Below, in pieces: positions 17,070 through 26,707 of a DNA stretch of 64,000 bases. Within the stretch, counting starts at the first letter, position 1, and each line of letters opens with the position of its first letter. The DNA lies in the NCBI GenBank assembly GCA_963827155.1, contig CAWGZV010000002.1, forward strand, positions 2,852,001 to 2,916,000, read 5' to 3'. The notes under the pieces are model-generated. The model was not told the DNA's origin and searched no databases. It saw only the letters and a program-made list of their open reading frames with translations. The translations under genes and the position numbers were made by a program. The DNA is from UTCFX2 sp963827155 (lineage in GTDB: Bacteria; Chloroflexota; Anaerolineae; Anaerolineales; UBA4823).

Positions 17070-18146
17070 ATGTCGTCCGATCCGTTAGTGACGATTGTTA
17101 CCCCTTCTTTCAATCAGGCGCAGTATCTCGAGCAGACGATCTGTTCCGTGCTGCAGCAAGATTATCCGGCTTTGGAGTATATGATTGTGGACGGAGGCTC
17201 AACCGACGGCAGCCTTGAGATCATAAAACGCTACGCCGATCGGCTTTCCTGGTGGGTATCAGAGCCAGATTCAGGTCAGGCAGAAGCCATCAATAAGGGG
17301 CTTCACCGTGCCAGGGGAGAATTCGTGGCTTGGTTAAATTCTGATGATGTCTACTTACCGGGGGCAGTTGGGCAGGCTGCCGCCTCACTCAGTTCAAATC
17401 CTGAGCTGGGACTGGTTTATGGAGATGCAATCACAATTGATGGCAGCGGGAAACCGATCGGCCGTTTTGCATTTGAAGATTGGGGCTTATTGGACTTGAT
17501 CTCTTTCAGGATCATCTGCCAACCGGCAGTGTTCATGCGGAGAAATGTGCTGGAAAAAGCCGGTAATCTGGAGCGCTCTTTCCATTACATGCTTGACCAC
17601 CAGCTCTGGATTCGCATCGCGAGACTTGCACCGATCCAATATGTTTGCTCAACATCCGGGGAAATAGGAAAGCCCATCGAAGGATTATGGGCGGCTGCTC
17701 GCCACCACGCTGGTGCAAAAAACGTATCACAGGCCGCTGGATTTGGCCGCGAAACGCTTGAGGTGCTGGCATGGATGGAGGCTCAACCCGATTTGGCAAA
17801 TCTAATCATGTCCCACCGCCGCAAGGTCCTGGCTGGGGCAAACCGCCTGAACGCTCGATATCTTCTCGATGACGGCTTACCCGCGCAAGCTTTGGCATCT
17901 TATCTCAAATCCATTTATTATCGTCCCGGGTATGCTATAAAACACGCACACCGAATAGGCTACGCTCTCCTCAGCCTGCTTAAGCTACAGGGCTTGGTAG
18001 ATGCAACGATCGAGAAACAAAACGTCAGGCGCAGAGTCAGCCTTTCAAAACAACTGCTACAGGTCCAAATTTCACCATCGACTGTTATCGATAACGACCA
18101 ACCTTATAAACTGGCAGATTGGCCTTTCCTGAGCTGGTATGACTGA
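17070..18146 (+). CDS. Family 2 glycosyltransferase
   Basis: A 358-residue cytoplasmic GT2 enzyme. VTIVTPSFNQAQYLEQTI, then VDGGSTDGSLEII, and the metal-binding motif LNSDDVYL make the GT-A domain in the first 200 residues. ATG 17070 is chosen because the conserved domain begins eight codons later and an upstream in-frame ATG at 17034 would overlap the previous gene. It shares more than half its residues in the catalytic domain with the enzyme starting at 19083; the two flank a sulfotransferase gene. Confidence 0.85.
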   Translation: MSSDPLVTIVTPSFNQAQYLEQTICSVLQQDYPALEYMIVDGGSTDGSLEIIKRYADRLSWWVSEPDSGQAEAINKGLHRARGEFVAWLNSDDVYLPGAVGQAAASLSSNPELGLVYGDAITIDGSGKPIGRFAFEDWGLLDLISFRIICQPAVFMRRNVLEKAGNLERSFHYMLDHQLWIRIARLAPIQYVCSTSGEIGKPIEGLWAAARHHAGAKNVSQAAGFGRETLEVLAWMEAQPDLANLIMSHRRKVLAGANRLNARYLLDDGLPAQALASYLKSIYYRPGYAIKHAHRIGYALLSLLKLQGLVDATIEKQNVRRRVSLSKQLLQVQISPSTVIDNDQPYKLADWPFLSWYD

Positions 18147-19080
18147 ACCACAGCCTTCGCATGCCCCGATTCTGGTGACAGGCGCTCACCGAACAGGGAC
18201 AACCTGGGTTGGAAAAATGCTGGCTGCAAGCGGTCAGACTGCTTACATTAGCGAACCGCTGAACATTCTTCATCGACCTGGTGTATTCATCACCCCAACC
18301 AGTCATTGGTACACCTACATCTGCGCGGACAATGAATCGGAATTCTTACAAGGACTTCAGGATACGATTTCGCTGCGGTATCACCTTTTGGCGGAAATCA
18401 GGGCGATACGATCAACAAAGGATTTAATTCGAATGGGACGTGATTGGGAGATTTTTCTGAGGGGAAGAATCTTACACCATCGTCCACTGTTAAAAGACCC
18501 TTTTGCAGTTTTCTCTGCACCGTGGTTCGCCGGTCGGCTGGGCTGCCAGGTCGTTATTATCCTCCGCCATCCTGCGGCTTTTGTCAGCAGCCTGAAACGA
18601 CTGAACTGGCCTTTTGATCTTGCGGACCTACTTGCGCAGCCTTTTTTGATGCGGGATTTGCTAGATCCATTTCGGACCGATATCGAAAAAGCGGCGCGTA
18701 GCACAATCGACCCGATAACCCAAAACAGCCTGCTTTGGCGCCTGGTGTACACGGTTGTGAGAAATTATCAGATTCTTCACCCAGAATTCCGAATCGTCCG
18801 GCACGAAGATCTTTCTCTCAATCCAAAGGAGGCATATCGATCTCTCTATCATGACCTCGGGCTTAGCTTCAGCGCCAGATCTGAACGGATCATTCTTTCT
18901 TCAAGCAGCTCTGAAAATCCCAATGAGCTCACTCATCGCAGCGCTCACTCAACCCAGCTCAATAGCCTGGCAAACCTTTCCAATTGGAAGAAACGACTCT
19001 CTGGATCCGATATTGCCAGGGTCCGCGAGCTGACAGAGGACCTGGTTTCAGAGCTGTATCCGGATCTGGAATGGGAGTAG
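18139..19080 (+). CDS. Sulfotransferase-family protein
   Basis: A 313-residue protein with a variant PAPS loop, VTGAHRTGTTWVGKML, at about residues 12-27, where R-T-G-T-T-W replaces the PKSG form of the other two. VVIILRHPAAFVSSLKRL supplies the 3'-phosphate site near residue 140. It belongs to another sulfotransferase branch and is not a recent copy of the genes at 9516 and 11126. It overlaps the upstream GT2 by 8 bases and ends 2 bases before the next GT2. Acceptor unknown. Confidence 0.75.
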   Translation: MTEPQPSHAPILVTGAHRTGTTWVGKMLAASGQTAYISEPLNILHRPGVFITPTSHWYTYICADNESEFLQGLQDTISLRYHLLAEIRAIRSTKDLIRMGRDWEIFLRGRILHHRPLLKDPFAVFSAPWFAGRLGCQVVIILRHPAAFVSSLKRLNWPFDLADLLAQPFLMRDLLDPFRTDIEKAARSTIDPITQNSLLWRLVYTVVRNYQILHPEFRIVRHEDLSLNPKEAYRSLYHDLGLSFSARSERIILSSSSSENPNELTHRSAHSTQLNSLANLSNWKKRLSGSDIARVRELTEDLVSELYPDLEWE

Positions 19081-19082
19081 TG

Positions 19083-19868
19083 ATGTCTCCAGAAAAACCG
19101 CTGGTTTCGATCGTTACCCCATCTTTCAATCAAGCGCGATTTCTTGAAGAGACGATACGCTCGATTCTCGAACAGGATTATCCTAACCTGGAATATCTGA
19201 TCGCAGATGGTGGATCTACGGATGGGAGCCTGGAGATTATCCAACGGTATGAGAAGCGACTCTCATGGTGGGTATCCGAGAAAGACCAGGGTCAGACCGA
19301 CGCCATCAATAAGGGCTTTGCTCACGCCCGTGGAGAAATCCTAGCCTGGCTTAATTCCGACGATACATACGAACCACAAGCCATTAGCGAGGCGGTAGAT
19401 ACCTTGCAAGCCAACCCTGAGACTGGGATGGTATATGGTGACGCCAATCTAGTCGATGAAAAGGGGCTGATCATCGGGAAATTCCCTGCTCGCCAGACAG
19501 ATTATCCAAAATTGAAACGAGGATACGTCCATATCCCTCAGCAATCTGCATTCTTTCGAGCCAGCCTATGGAGGCAGATTGGACCTTTGGATCCGAGTTT
19601 TTATTTCGCGATGGACTACGATCTCTGGGTGCGACTGGCCCGCCATTCTGAGCTCCTTTATGTACCGAGGACATGGTCAAATTTCAGGCTGCACGAAGCG
19701 GGGAAGTCTGTGATTGCAGATGATCGCTGCTGGCCCGAGATGGTGCGAGTGCATTATCGCGATGGAGGCAGCCGATTATCACTTTTAACATTCAAAGCCC
19801 GAATCCGGCCATTGCTATACGCATGGCTGCCTCTGCGACTGCGCCTCCGTCTGCGGCGTATGCTATAA
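19083..19868 (+). CDS. Family 2 glycosyltransferase, paralogue
   Basis: A 261-residue GT2 enzyme starting at ATG 19083, two bases after the sulfotransferase stop. VSIVTPSFNQARFLEETI, ADGGSTDGSLEII, SWWVSEKDQGQTDAINKG and LNSDDTYE match the enzyme at 17070 almost motif by motif. It is shorter by about 100 residues at the C terminus. The final codons contain the extended -10 element of the ABC-exporter promoter. Confidence 0.85.
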   Translation: MSPEKPLVSIVTPSFNQARFLEETIRSILEQDYPNLEYLIADGGSTDGSLEIIQRYEKRLSWWVSEKDQGQTDAINKGFAHARGEILAWLNSDDTYEPQAISEAVDTLQANPETGMVYGDANLVDEKGLIIGKFPARQTDYPKLKRGYVHIPQQSAFFRASLWRQIGPLDPSFYFAMDYDLWVRLARHSELLYVPRTWSNFRLHEAGKSVIADDRCWPEMVRVHYRDGGSRLSLLTFKARIRPLLYAWLPLRLRLRLRRML

Positions 19869-19869
19869 T
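19861..19869 (+). promoter_or_regulatory. Extended -10 promoter for the ABC exporter
   Basis: TGcTATAAT is a perfect extended -10 element. It overlaps the last codons and stop of the upstream glycosyltransferase. The start would fall near 19876, giving a leader of about 23 bases with AAAAGGAAT before ATG 19899. No convincing -35 is present, as expected for extended -10 promoters. Confidence 0.55.
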
Positions 19870-19898
19870 CGCATCCATCTTTTATCGAAAAGGAATTT

Positions 19899-20726
19899 AT
19901 GCAGCAATCAGAGCCATTTTCAGTCTATGATTCTTCCCTCCGAGGGGTCCCTGCGGTCGAAGAGCTCCGCGAGCTTTTCCGATACCGGAACCTGCTTGCT
20001 CAAACTGTCCGGAGGAACATTGTTGTCCGCTACAAGCGCTCGGTCCTGGGGATTGCCTGGACAATGCTGAATCCGCTTGCGACCACCTTGATCTTGACCT
20101 TCGTGTTCTCTCATGTCTTTGGAGGCGTGGCTCAATATGCGCCTTATGTCCTCAGCGGTCTGATCTGCTGGGCTTTCTTTTCATCAACTACCCTAGACTC
20201 AATGACCAACCTAATCTGGGGAGAAGGCTTATTGAAGCGAATTTATATCCCACGGACAGTGTTTGCCGTATCCGCTATTGGTACAGGGCTGATCAATATG
20301 GTATTCGGTATGGTCCCCCTGTTTTTTGTGATGCTGCTGTCGGGGATGACGATTAAGCCAAGTATCTTGATCCTCCCTATCCCCGCCTTATTCCTGGCTA
20401 TGTTTTCTTTAGGTCTTGGCTTGATGCTTTCAACTTTCGCAATTTATTTTGTGGATATCGTTCACATGTATGGAATTGCGTTGACAGCCTGGATGTATTG
20501 GAGCCCTATCATATACCGACCCGAGATGCTTCCAGAGGAATATCTCTGGATCTTAAAATTGAATCCGATGTTTTATCTGATCACATTATTCCGATTACCG
20601 GTTTATTATGGTCAAATACCTACATTCCAACAGTTTCTTATCAGTGGTGCGATCGCATTGATTACTTTATTAGCTGGTTGGTGGATATTTACGAATAAGG
20701 CCGATGAATTTGCTTACCGAGTTTAA
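19899..20726 (+). CDS. wzm: Polysaccharide ABC exporter, permease (Wzm-like)
   Basis: A 275-residue ABC-2 type permease with about six membrane helices. The first 45 residues are cytoplasmic and include RNLLAQTVRRNIVVRYKRS, typical of O-antigen and teichoic-acid exporters (Wzm/TagG/RfbA). It pairs with the ATPase that follows, overlapping it by 23 bases. Together they would carry a lipid-linked polysaccharide across the inner membrane. Confidence 0.9.
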   Translation: MQQSEPFSVYDSSLRGVPAVEELRELFRYRNLLAQTVRRNIVVRYKRSVLGIAWTMLNPLATTLILTFVFSHVFGGVAQYAPYVLSGLICWAFFSSTTLDSMTNLIWGEGLLKRIYIPRTVFAVSAIGTGLINMVFGMVPLFFVMLLSGMTIKPSILILPIPALFLAMFSLGLGLMLSTFAIYFVDIVHMYGIALTAWMYWSPIIYRPEMLPEEYLWILKLNPMFYLITLFRLPVYYGQIPTFQQFLISGAIALITLLAGWWIFTNKADEFAYRV

Positions 20727-21508
20727 GCCTTTTACGAACACCCCGATTGAAATAGCGACCAATCCCTTAGACAATTCCTCCGCTATCTGCCTGGAAAATG
20801 TTGGGGTGCGATATCGCGCCCCAAGCGAACGGATACCTTCAATTAAGGAGTATACAATCCGCTGGCTGAAGGGCAAGATCACCCACCGAGAGTTTTGGGC
20901 GCTTCGCGATCTTTAATTTAAATATTCTTCGCGGCGAAGCGTTTGGCTTGATTGGTCAAAATGGGGCGGGAAAAAGCACCCTCTCAAAACTGATCGCAAG
21001 GGTGCTAAAACCGACCCTTGGCAGGATCATTGTAAGAGGCCATGTCGCCCCGCTGCTCGAATTTGGGGCTGGTTTCCACCCCGAACTTACCGGCAGGGAA
21101 AATGTGTACTTAAACGGATCATTGCTTGGTTATACCCGCAAGCAAATGGAAGAAAAGTTTGATGAAATCGTCGATTTTGCTGAACTGTGGGATTTTATCG
21201 ACGCCCCGATGCGAACCTATTCTTCCGGCATGTGGGCGCGTTTGGGTTTTTCTGTTGCAACAGATATTAAACCAGATATATTGATCGTTGATGAGGTCCT
21301 TTCTGTCGGTGATGAATCCTTTCAACGGAAAAGCTCAGCCCGTATTCGTGAATTTCGAGAACAAGGCGCAACCGTGGTGCTGGTTTCGCACAATATGCTG
21401 AGTATCGAAGATATGTGTCATCGGGTGGCCTGGATTGATCATGGACATTTGATGGAGGTTGGCACACCTGCAGAGGTAATCAAGCATTACCGCGAACACC
21501 AAACTTAG
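20704..21508 (+). CDS. wzt: Polysaccharide ABC exporter, ATPase (Wzt-like), frameshifted
   Basis: The ATPase is about 267 residues. The N-terminal part is CLENVGVRYRAPSER, Walker A is GQNGAGKST, the signature is YSSGMWARLGF and Walker B is DILIVDEVLSVGD, followed by the switch histidine in VSHN. The frame is broken by one extra T in CTTT at 20912-20914; removing it gives ALRDLNLNILRGEAFGLIG. It ends soon after the nucleotide-binding domain, so it lacks the C-terminal carbohydrate-binding domain found in some Wzt proteins that recognise a capped chain end. Export would then not depend on a terminal cap. Confidence 0.85.
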
Positions 21509-21553
21509 AATTCTGTATGTCTCTGCATCCAAGAAAATCAAGCATTTTTTATA

Positions 21554-21562
21554 TGTTAGAAT
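21554..21562 (+). promoter_or_regulatory. Extended -10 promoter before the GH-A gene
   Basis: TGtTAGAAT at 21554-21562 lies in the 111-base gap after the ABC ATPase. A start near 21569 would leave a 50-base leader with AGAAAGGAAAA before ATG 21620. One mismatch to TATAAT and no clear -35. Confidence 0.35.
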
Positions 21563-21619
21563 TCGAAGAATTCCGAACCGGCTGAATCTGATCACCGGGA
21601 ATCGTAAGAAAGGAAAATT

Positions 21620-23064
21620 ATGTACAAGAAGATACTTTATATTTCCATCTTAGCGGTAATGCTTACTGGTTTCACGCATAATTCTTTTGCCAGAGGGAAT
21701 CAAGAAATTCCCACCCCAGTATCGAATTTAGCGAACCAAGAAACGCCAGAGGACACGCTCGACATCTTCTTACCGTTGATCCTTAAGCCGCGCTCGCAGA
21801 CAGTGTTCGGGGTCGAGACTTTTAATTTCAATGACGATAATATGAACTATGCTGATGATGCCAATGTCTACTGGGTGCGTTCGCCTTTCTTCTCGTGGAA
21901 AGATATCGAGCCCGTGAAAGGGGGAGGCTACCTGTGGAATACTGTCAACGAGAATGGTATCCTCGCCCTGGCTAAGCAAGGGTTCGAGACCATCGGCACA
22001 ATTAAGTACACCCCAAGCTGGGCATAAAAAGTACCCGGGTTACTCCTGCGGACCTGTAGCTCAGAACAACTTGTCTGATTTCGCCAAATTTGTTTCTGAG
22101 GTCGTAAAAAAATACAGTGCTTACCCGTATAACATTAGATATTGGGAACTGGGGAACGAGCCTGATTTAGATCCCTATGCAAATCCGAGCATGCCGCCAG
22201 ACAATGTATACGGGTGTTGGGGGGACTAAACGAAGACCTATTACGGCGGCGAATACTATGCCACCATGCTCAAACAGATTTATCCTGCCATCAAATCTGT
22301 GAGCCCCGAGAGCAAGGTCCTGATCGGTGGATTGCTCCTTGACTGCGATCCAAACAACCCACCCACGGGCAAAACCTGCAAAGCATCGAAGTTTCTCGAA
22401 GGCATATTCGTCGGAGGGGGCGCCCCTTACTTCGATATCGTCAGCTTCCACAGCTATGTCTGGGGAGGAAACACCACAATAACCGACGAAAACTCAGGCA
22501 ACTGGCCAAATGGCGGCCAGGTTTTCGGAAAAGTAAACTTTCTGCGCAGTGTGATGAGCAAATACGGTGTTAACAAACCGTTGTTGATGACGGAATTCGC
22601 TGTGATTTGTGGGTATGATGCGATTTGTACATAACCCAACTCCCTCATTTTTTGGACTGAAGGCAGACGGAGTGGTCAGCTCTTATGTACGGTCGATAGC
22701 TCTTGGTTTAATGGGTGAGATCTGGTATACACTTGAATCGAATGGTTGGCGCCACTCAGGTCTCTTTGAAGGATCCAATCCAACTCCAGGATATGATGCG
22801 ATGGTATTCCTGACCAACGAAATTTTTGGCGCGAATTACAACTCCGAGATCACGGGTGGACATACCAAGCTACGCGGGTATAAATTTATCCATCCACAGA
22901 AGGAAATCCAGATTTGGTGGGCTCGAGATGCCGCGAATGGCGAAACAATCCCCGTGCCCCCGGGCGTCACAAAAATCTACGATCGAGTCGGCACTCCCAT
23001 TGAACCCATCCCATCAGAGATTTTGGTCGTACACCCTATCTATCTGGAGATCCCAACTCAATAA
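21620..23064 (+). pseudogene. Secreted clan GH-A glycoside hydrolase, several disruptions
   Basis: The intact protein would be about 480 residues. It begins with a signal peptide (MYKKILYISILAVMLTGFTH) and an early IFLPLILK motif. The TIM barrel shows WELGNEPD, where the glutamate of NEP is the usual acid/base, and LLMTEFAV, where the glutamate is the likely nucleophile. The gene is broken three times: an extra base near 22022-22026, an in-frame TAA at 22227-22229 after CWGD, and an extra base near 22625-22635. That is more damage than in any neighbour of this length and includes a stop that no indel explains, so I call it a pseudogene, though poor sequence remains possible. If active it would cut a polysaccharide outside the cell. 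Confidence 0.65.
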
Positions 23065-23142
23065 TCCGCTGCGGCTGAAAAGGTTATCCTTGATTTCACA
23101 CCCAGCTTAGTCCTGCACTTCGAAAGTAAGGTAATATCGTTT

Positions 23143-23177
23143 GTTTCTCCTGGCTAAAAACCAGGAGAAACTTTTTT
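23143..23177 (+). terminator. Intrinsic terminator
   Basis: A perfect 11-base inverted repeat, GTTTCTCCTGG at 23143-23153 and CCAGGAGAAAC at 23161-23171, encloses a 7-base loop and is followed directly by six T. It ends transcription of the glycosidase region before the rhamnose operon. Confidence 0.88.
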
Positions 23178-23222
23178 AAAAGGCATGGATCAGAACCCAT
23201 GCTCACCATCCACCATTTTATT

Positions 23223-23231
23223 TGCTATAAT
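23223..23231 (+). promoter_or_regulatory. Extended -10 promoter of the rfbCBAD operon
   Basis: TGcTATAAT is a perfect extended -10 element followed by CCCC. It stands between the terminator ending at 23177 and rfbC ATG 23268, with a predicted start near 23238. No -35 of note. Confidence 0.6.
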
Positions 23232-23267
23232 CCCCTCTATTCACCCTGATGAGTATTTGGCAGGCAA

Positions 23268-23816
23268 ATGCAGTTCAATCAAACAGAGCTTCCAGGAATT
23301 GTTCTTATTGAGCCAACATTATTTGGCGATGATCGCGGCTACTTCATGGAAGTCTATCATTCGCAGAACTTCCAGGAATTTGGCATCAACGTAAGCTTCA
23401 TGCAGGATAATCAATCTGGATCGAAGCAAGGAACCCTCCGCGGGCTTCACTATCAAATCCGACATCCGCAGGGGAAACTTGTCCGTGTGATTACCGGGGA
23501 AGTTTTCGATGTCGCTGTAGATATCCGCCGCAGTTCGGCTACATTTGGGAAATGGTTTGGGACCCGACTTTCTGCCGAGAACAAGCATCAGATCTGGATC
23601 CCGGTGGGTTTCGCACATGGAATTTTCGTGCTCAGCGAATGGGCGGAGCTGCTGTATAAAGTGAGTGATTATTACGCCCCGGAATGGGAGCGGACGATCT
23701 CCTGGGATGATCCCTTACTTGGTATTGAATGGCCGCTTCAATCCGGAATGCAGCCTATTCTTTCGGATAAAGACCGGCATGGTTTACCGCTCTTACAAGC
23801 TGAGCTGTATGACTGA
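23268..23816 (+). CDS. rfbC: dTDP-4-dehydrorhamnose 3,5-epimerase
   Basis: A 182-residue cupin-fold enzyme and the third step in dTDP-L-rhamnose synthesis. DDRGYFMEVY near residue 21, LRGLHYQ with catalytic H61, VAVDIRRSS and the later WIPVGFAHGF-like segment are at family positions. Length is normal. It opens a four-gene operon in the order C-B-A-D, behind its own promoter. rfbB begins 6 bases after its stop. Confidence 0.95.
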   Translation: MQFNQTELPGIVLIEPTLFGDDRGYFMEVYHSQNFQEFGINVSFMQDNQSGSKQGTLRGLHYQIRHPQGKLVRVITGEVFDVAVDIRRSSATFGKWFGTRLSAENKHQIWIPVGFAHGIFVLSEWAELLYKVSDYYAPEWERTISWDDPLLGIEWPLQSGMQPILSDKDRHGLPLLQAELYD

Positions 23817-23822
23817 TTGCAT

Positions 23823-24912
23823 ATGAAGAATTATTTAGTCACCGGAGGAGCCGGATTTATTGGTTCAAATTTTATCCGCTATGTGCAGGAGCACGATGCT
23901 CTCGCGGATAATCAATCTGGATGCCCTGACTTATGCTGGCAGCCTGGAAAATCTGGCCAATCTGCATGACCCTGAACGCCACATATTTATTCAAGGGGAT
24001 ATTTGTGATCTGGCGCTTGTAAGCCGACTTATTGAGCAGTATCAGGTGGATGCCATCATTCATTTTGCTGCTGAAACTCATGTCGATCGTTCGATTTTGG
24101 GTCCGCAAGATTTTATCCGCACAAATATTCTCGGGACCTTCTCACTTCTCGAAGCCGCGAAGGAGCAATTAAAATCCCACCCTTCGAAAGAATCCCTTCA
24201 TTTTCATCATGTCTCAACCGATGAAGTCTTCGGCTCATTGAGCGAAGAAGAACCTCCTTTTTCCGAATCCACACCTTATGCGCCAAATTCACCATACGCT
24301 GCATCTAAAGCGGCAAGCGATCACCTGGTGCGTGCCTATGGGCACACCTATGGTATAAGATTCACGATTACGAATTGTTCTAACAATTACGGTCCGCACC
24401 AATTCCCTGAAAAACTAATTCCTCTGATGATCCTTAACGCCCTGAAAGGCGAGCCTCTTCCAGTATATGGGGATGGAAAGCAAGTTCGCGATTGGCTTTA
24501 CGTTGAAGATCATTGTGCAGCGATATGGGAGGTGGTCGGGCGCAGTGAACCAGGTCAAACCTACAACATAGGGGGTGGAAATCAGCCAACCAACCTCGAA
24601 ATCATCCATCTTCTATGCAATCTACTTGACGAAATGCTGCCAGAGTCCCCCTATACTCCACACCTGCAGTTGATCCAGTTCGTCCAAGATCGACCTGGAC
24701 ACGACCGGCGCTATGCAATGGATATCACCAGGATCTCGAACAGGCTTGGATGGCAACCTGTCGAGTCGCTAGAAAGTGGGCTGCGAAAGACCATCGCCTG
24801 GTACATCTCCCATCCTGAATGGGTCAAAGCAGTCAGACAACAGCAATCCTATCAGGGCTGGTTGGAAAAGAATTACACCCAACGCACTCGTTCATCATTC
24901 TTTGAAGGATAA
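23823..24912 (+). CDS. rfbB: dTDP-glucose 4,6-dehydratase, frameshifted near the start
   Basis: The enzyme is about 363 residues and makes dTDP-4-keto-6-deoxyglucose. The cofactor loop VTGGAGFIGSNFI lies at residues 5-17 in one frame; RIINLDALTYAGSLENL and the rest lie in another. One extra base around CTCGCGG (about 23900-23910) explains the shift. HFAAETHVDRSI, STDEVFGSL and the catalytic Y-x3-K in SPYAASKAA are intact. Only the join is damaged, so a sequence error is the simplest reading. Confidence 0.92.
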
Positions 24913-24916
24913 GATT

Positions 24917-25801
24917 ATGAGAGGGATCATCCTGGCAGGCGGTCATGGCACCCGATTGTTCCCATTGACCATCGGGGTCAGCAAACAACTGCTCCCGGTG
25001 TACGATAAGCCGATGATCTATTATCCCCTTTCGATGTTGATGCTTGCCGGGATACGCGAAATCCTTGTGATCAGCACACCTCAAGCACTGCCCAACTTTG
25101 AATATCTTTTGGAAGATGGGAGTCAATGGGGACTGCAAATTTCATACGCTGCCCAGGATCAGCCGCGTGGCCTTGCGGAGGCGTTCTTGCTGAAACCTGA
25201 ATTTATTGGATCCCAAACAGTCTGCTTGATCCTGGGGGACAATATTTTCTTTGGCCACGGTCTTCCAGCCATGCTGCGAGAAGCTGCAACCATCCAGGAT
25301 GGGGCTCTGATCTTTGCGTATCCTGTGCGCGATCCACAAAGATATGGCGTTGTCGAATTCGATCAGAGTGGTCGAGCATTGAGCATCGAGGAAAAACCAG
25401 CTCACCCGCGTTCAAATTATGCCGTCCCGGGGTTATATTTTTACGATCACCGTGTTGTGGAAATTGCTGGCACTCTTGCACCATCCAGCCGCGGAGAACT
25501 GGAAATTACGGATGTCAATCGAAACTACATGGACAGAGGCGAACTGAGAGTAGATGTAATGGGGCGAGGTGTGGCCTGGTTGGACGCAGGGACACACGAA
25601 TTGCTGCTTCAGGCGGCGAATTTTGTTCAGGCGGTGGAGGAAAGACAGGGCATGATGATCTCTTGCCCGGAAGAAATCGCTTACCGGCAGCAATTTATCA
25701 ATCGCGATCAGTTATTGAAGCAAGCAGAACGGCTGCGGAACAACCATTACGGGGATTACTTATTCGGACTTCTTGACGAAGAACCTTCTTTCCCATCTTA
25801 A
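24917..25801 (+). CDS. rfbA: Glucose-1-phosphate thymidylyltransferase
   Basis: A 294-residue nucleotidyltransferase that makes dTDP-glucose. The signature LAGGHGTRLFPLT is at residues 6-18, with histidine in place of the more usual serine, followed by SKQLLPVYDKPMIYYPL. LGDNIFFG and EEKPAHPRSNYAVPGLYFYD are typical. ATG 24917 is chosen because the family begins exactly there. Confidence 0.95.
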   Translation: MRGIILAGGHGTRLFPLTIGVSKQLLPVYDKPMIYYPLSMLMLAGIREILVISTPQALPNFEYLLEDGSQWGLQISYAAQDQPRGLAEAFLLKPEFIGSQTVCLILGDNIFFGHGLPAMLREAATIQDGALIFAYPVRDPQRYGVVEFDQSGRALSIEEKPAHPRSNYAVPGLYFYDHRVVEIAGTLAPSSRGELEITDVNRNYMDRGELRVDVMGRGVAWLDAGTHELLLQAANFVQAVEERQGMMISCPEEIAYRQQFINRDQLLKQAERLRNNHYGDYLFGLLDEEPSFPS

Positions 25802-25816
25802 ACGTATTTTGTCTTC

Positions 25817-26707
25817 ATGATGATGCGAATTTTGGTTTTGGGGAAAAACGGGCAATTGGGCTGGGAGCTAATTCGGACCCTCGGTCCGCTTGGTCAGGTG
25901 GTCGGGCTGGATCTGCCTGATTTCGACCTCTCAGTGCCGGCGAGTGTCCGTCAAGTTATTCGAGAGATTTACCCAGATATCATTTTTAATGCCGGCGCTT
26001 ATACACAGGTCGACCGCGCTGAAAGCGAGCCCGAGATCGCTATGGCTGTCAATGGGACAAGCCCTGGAATAATTGCGGAGACTGCCCATGAAATCAGGGC
26101 TGCGCTTATTCATTATTCCACGGATTACGTGTTTGATGGAACAAAAGGCTCCTCTTATCTTGAAAGCGATGCTCCTCAACCCTTGAATGTTTATGGGATA
26201 ACCAAGTTGGCTGGCGAGCATGCTGTCAGCAGCACGGACGCCGCATTTCTGGTTTTTCGAACGAGCTGGGTCTACAGCATGAGGCGCGAGAGCTTTGTAT
26301 CAAAAGTCCTTGATTGGGCGCGGCAAAATCGGAGGCTTCAATTGGTCAGTGATCAGGTCAGCAATCCGACCTGGTCGCGAATGCTGGCGGAGGTCAGTGC
26401 TCAGGTTCTGGCGGAAAGCAGCGCCGATTTGTACGGATGGATCCGTGAACGGCATGGGATTTACCACCTGGCTGGCGACGGTGCTGCAAGCCGGTTCGAG
26501 TGGGGGCGAGAAATCCTTTCCCTTGACCCCCGAAAGGATGAACAAGTTTGCCAGGAGATCCTCCCCGCCCTGACATCCGATTTCCCCAGCCAGGCTGTCC
26601 GTCCACTCCATTCCGCCTTGAACTGTGAGCTCTTTATTTCAACTTTTGGTTTGCGGCTTCCCGATTGGCGCTACGCACTTCAACTGGCGATGGAAACCTC
26701 AATTTGA
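25817..26707 (+). CDS. rfbD: dTDP-4-dehydrorhamnose reductase
   Basis: A 296-residue extended SDR and the last step to dTDP-L-rhamnose. GKNGQLGWEL forms the cofactor loop at 9-18; YSTDYVFDG and the catalytic Y-x3-K in NVYGITKLAGE are present. Three ATG codons in a row start it; the first is used here but any is possible. Its stop overlaps the TTG start of the next glycosyltransferase by four bases, so sugar supply and transfer are co-translated. Confidence 0.94.
   Translation: MMMRILVLGKNGQLGWELIRTLGPLGQVVGLDLPDFDLSVPASVRQVIREIYPDIIFNAGAYTQVDRAESEPEIAMAVNGTSPGIIAETAHEIRAALIHYSTDYVFDGTKGSSYLESDAPQPLNVYGITKLAGEHAVSSTDAAFLVFRTSWVYSMRRESFVSKVLDWARQNRRLQLVSDQVSNPTWSRMLAEVSAQVLAESSADLYGWIRERHGIYHLAGDGAASRFEWGREILSLDPRKDEQVCQEILPALTSDFPSQAVRPLHSALNCELFISTFGLRLPDWRYALQLAMETSI

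Noticed and set aside
20704..21508. Programmed frameshift in the ABC ATPase
   Set aside because: No slippery heptamer or downstream pseudoknot is seen, and the same kind of one-base break occurs in many unrelated genes here.
22227..22229. Stop-codon recoding in the glycosidase
   Set aside because: Only one TAA is involved and the same gene has two frameshifts; all other genes end normally at TAA, TAG or TGA.
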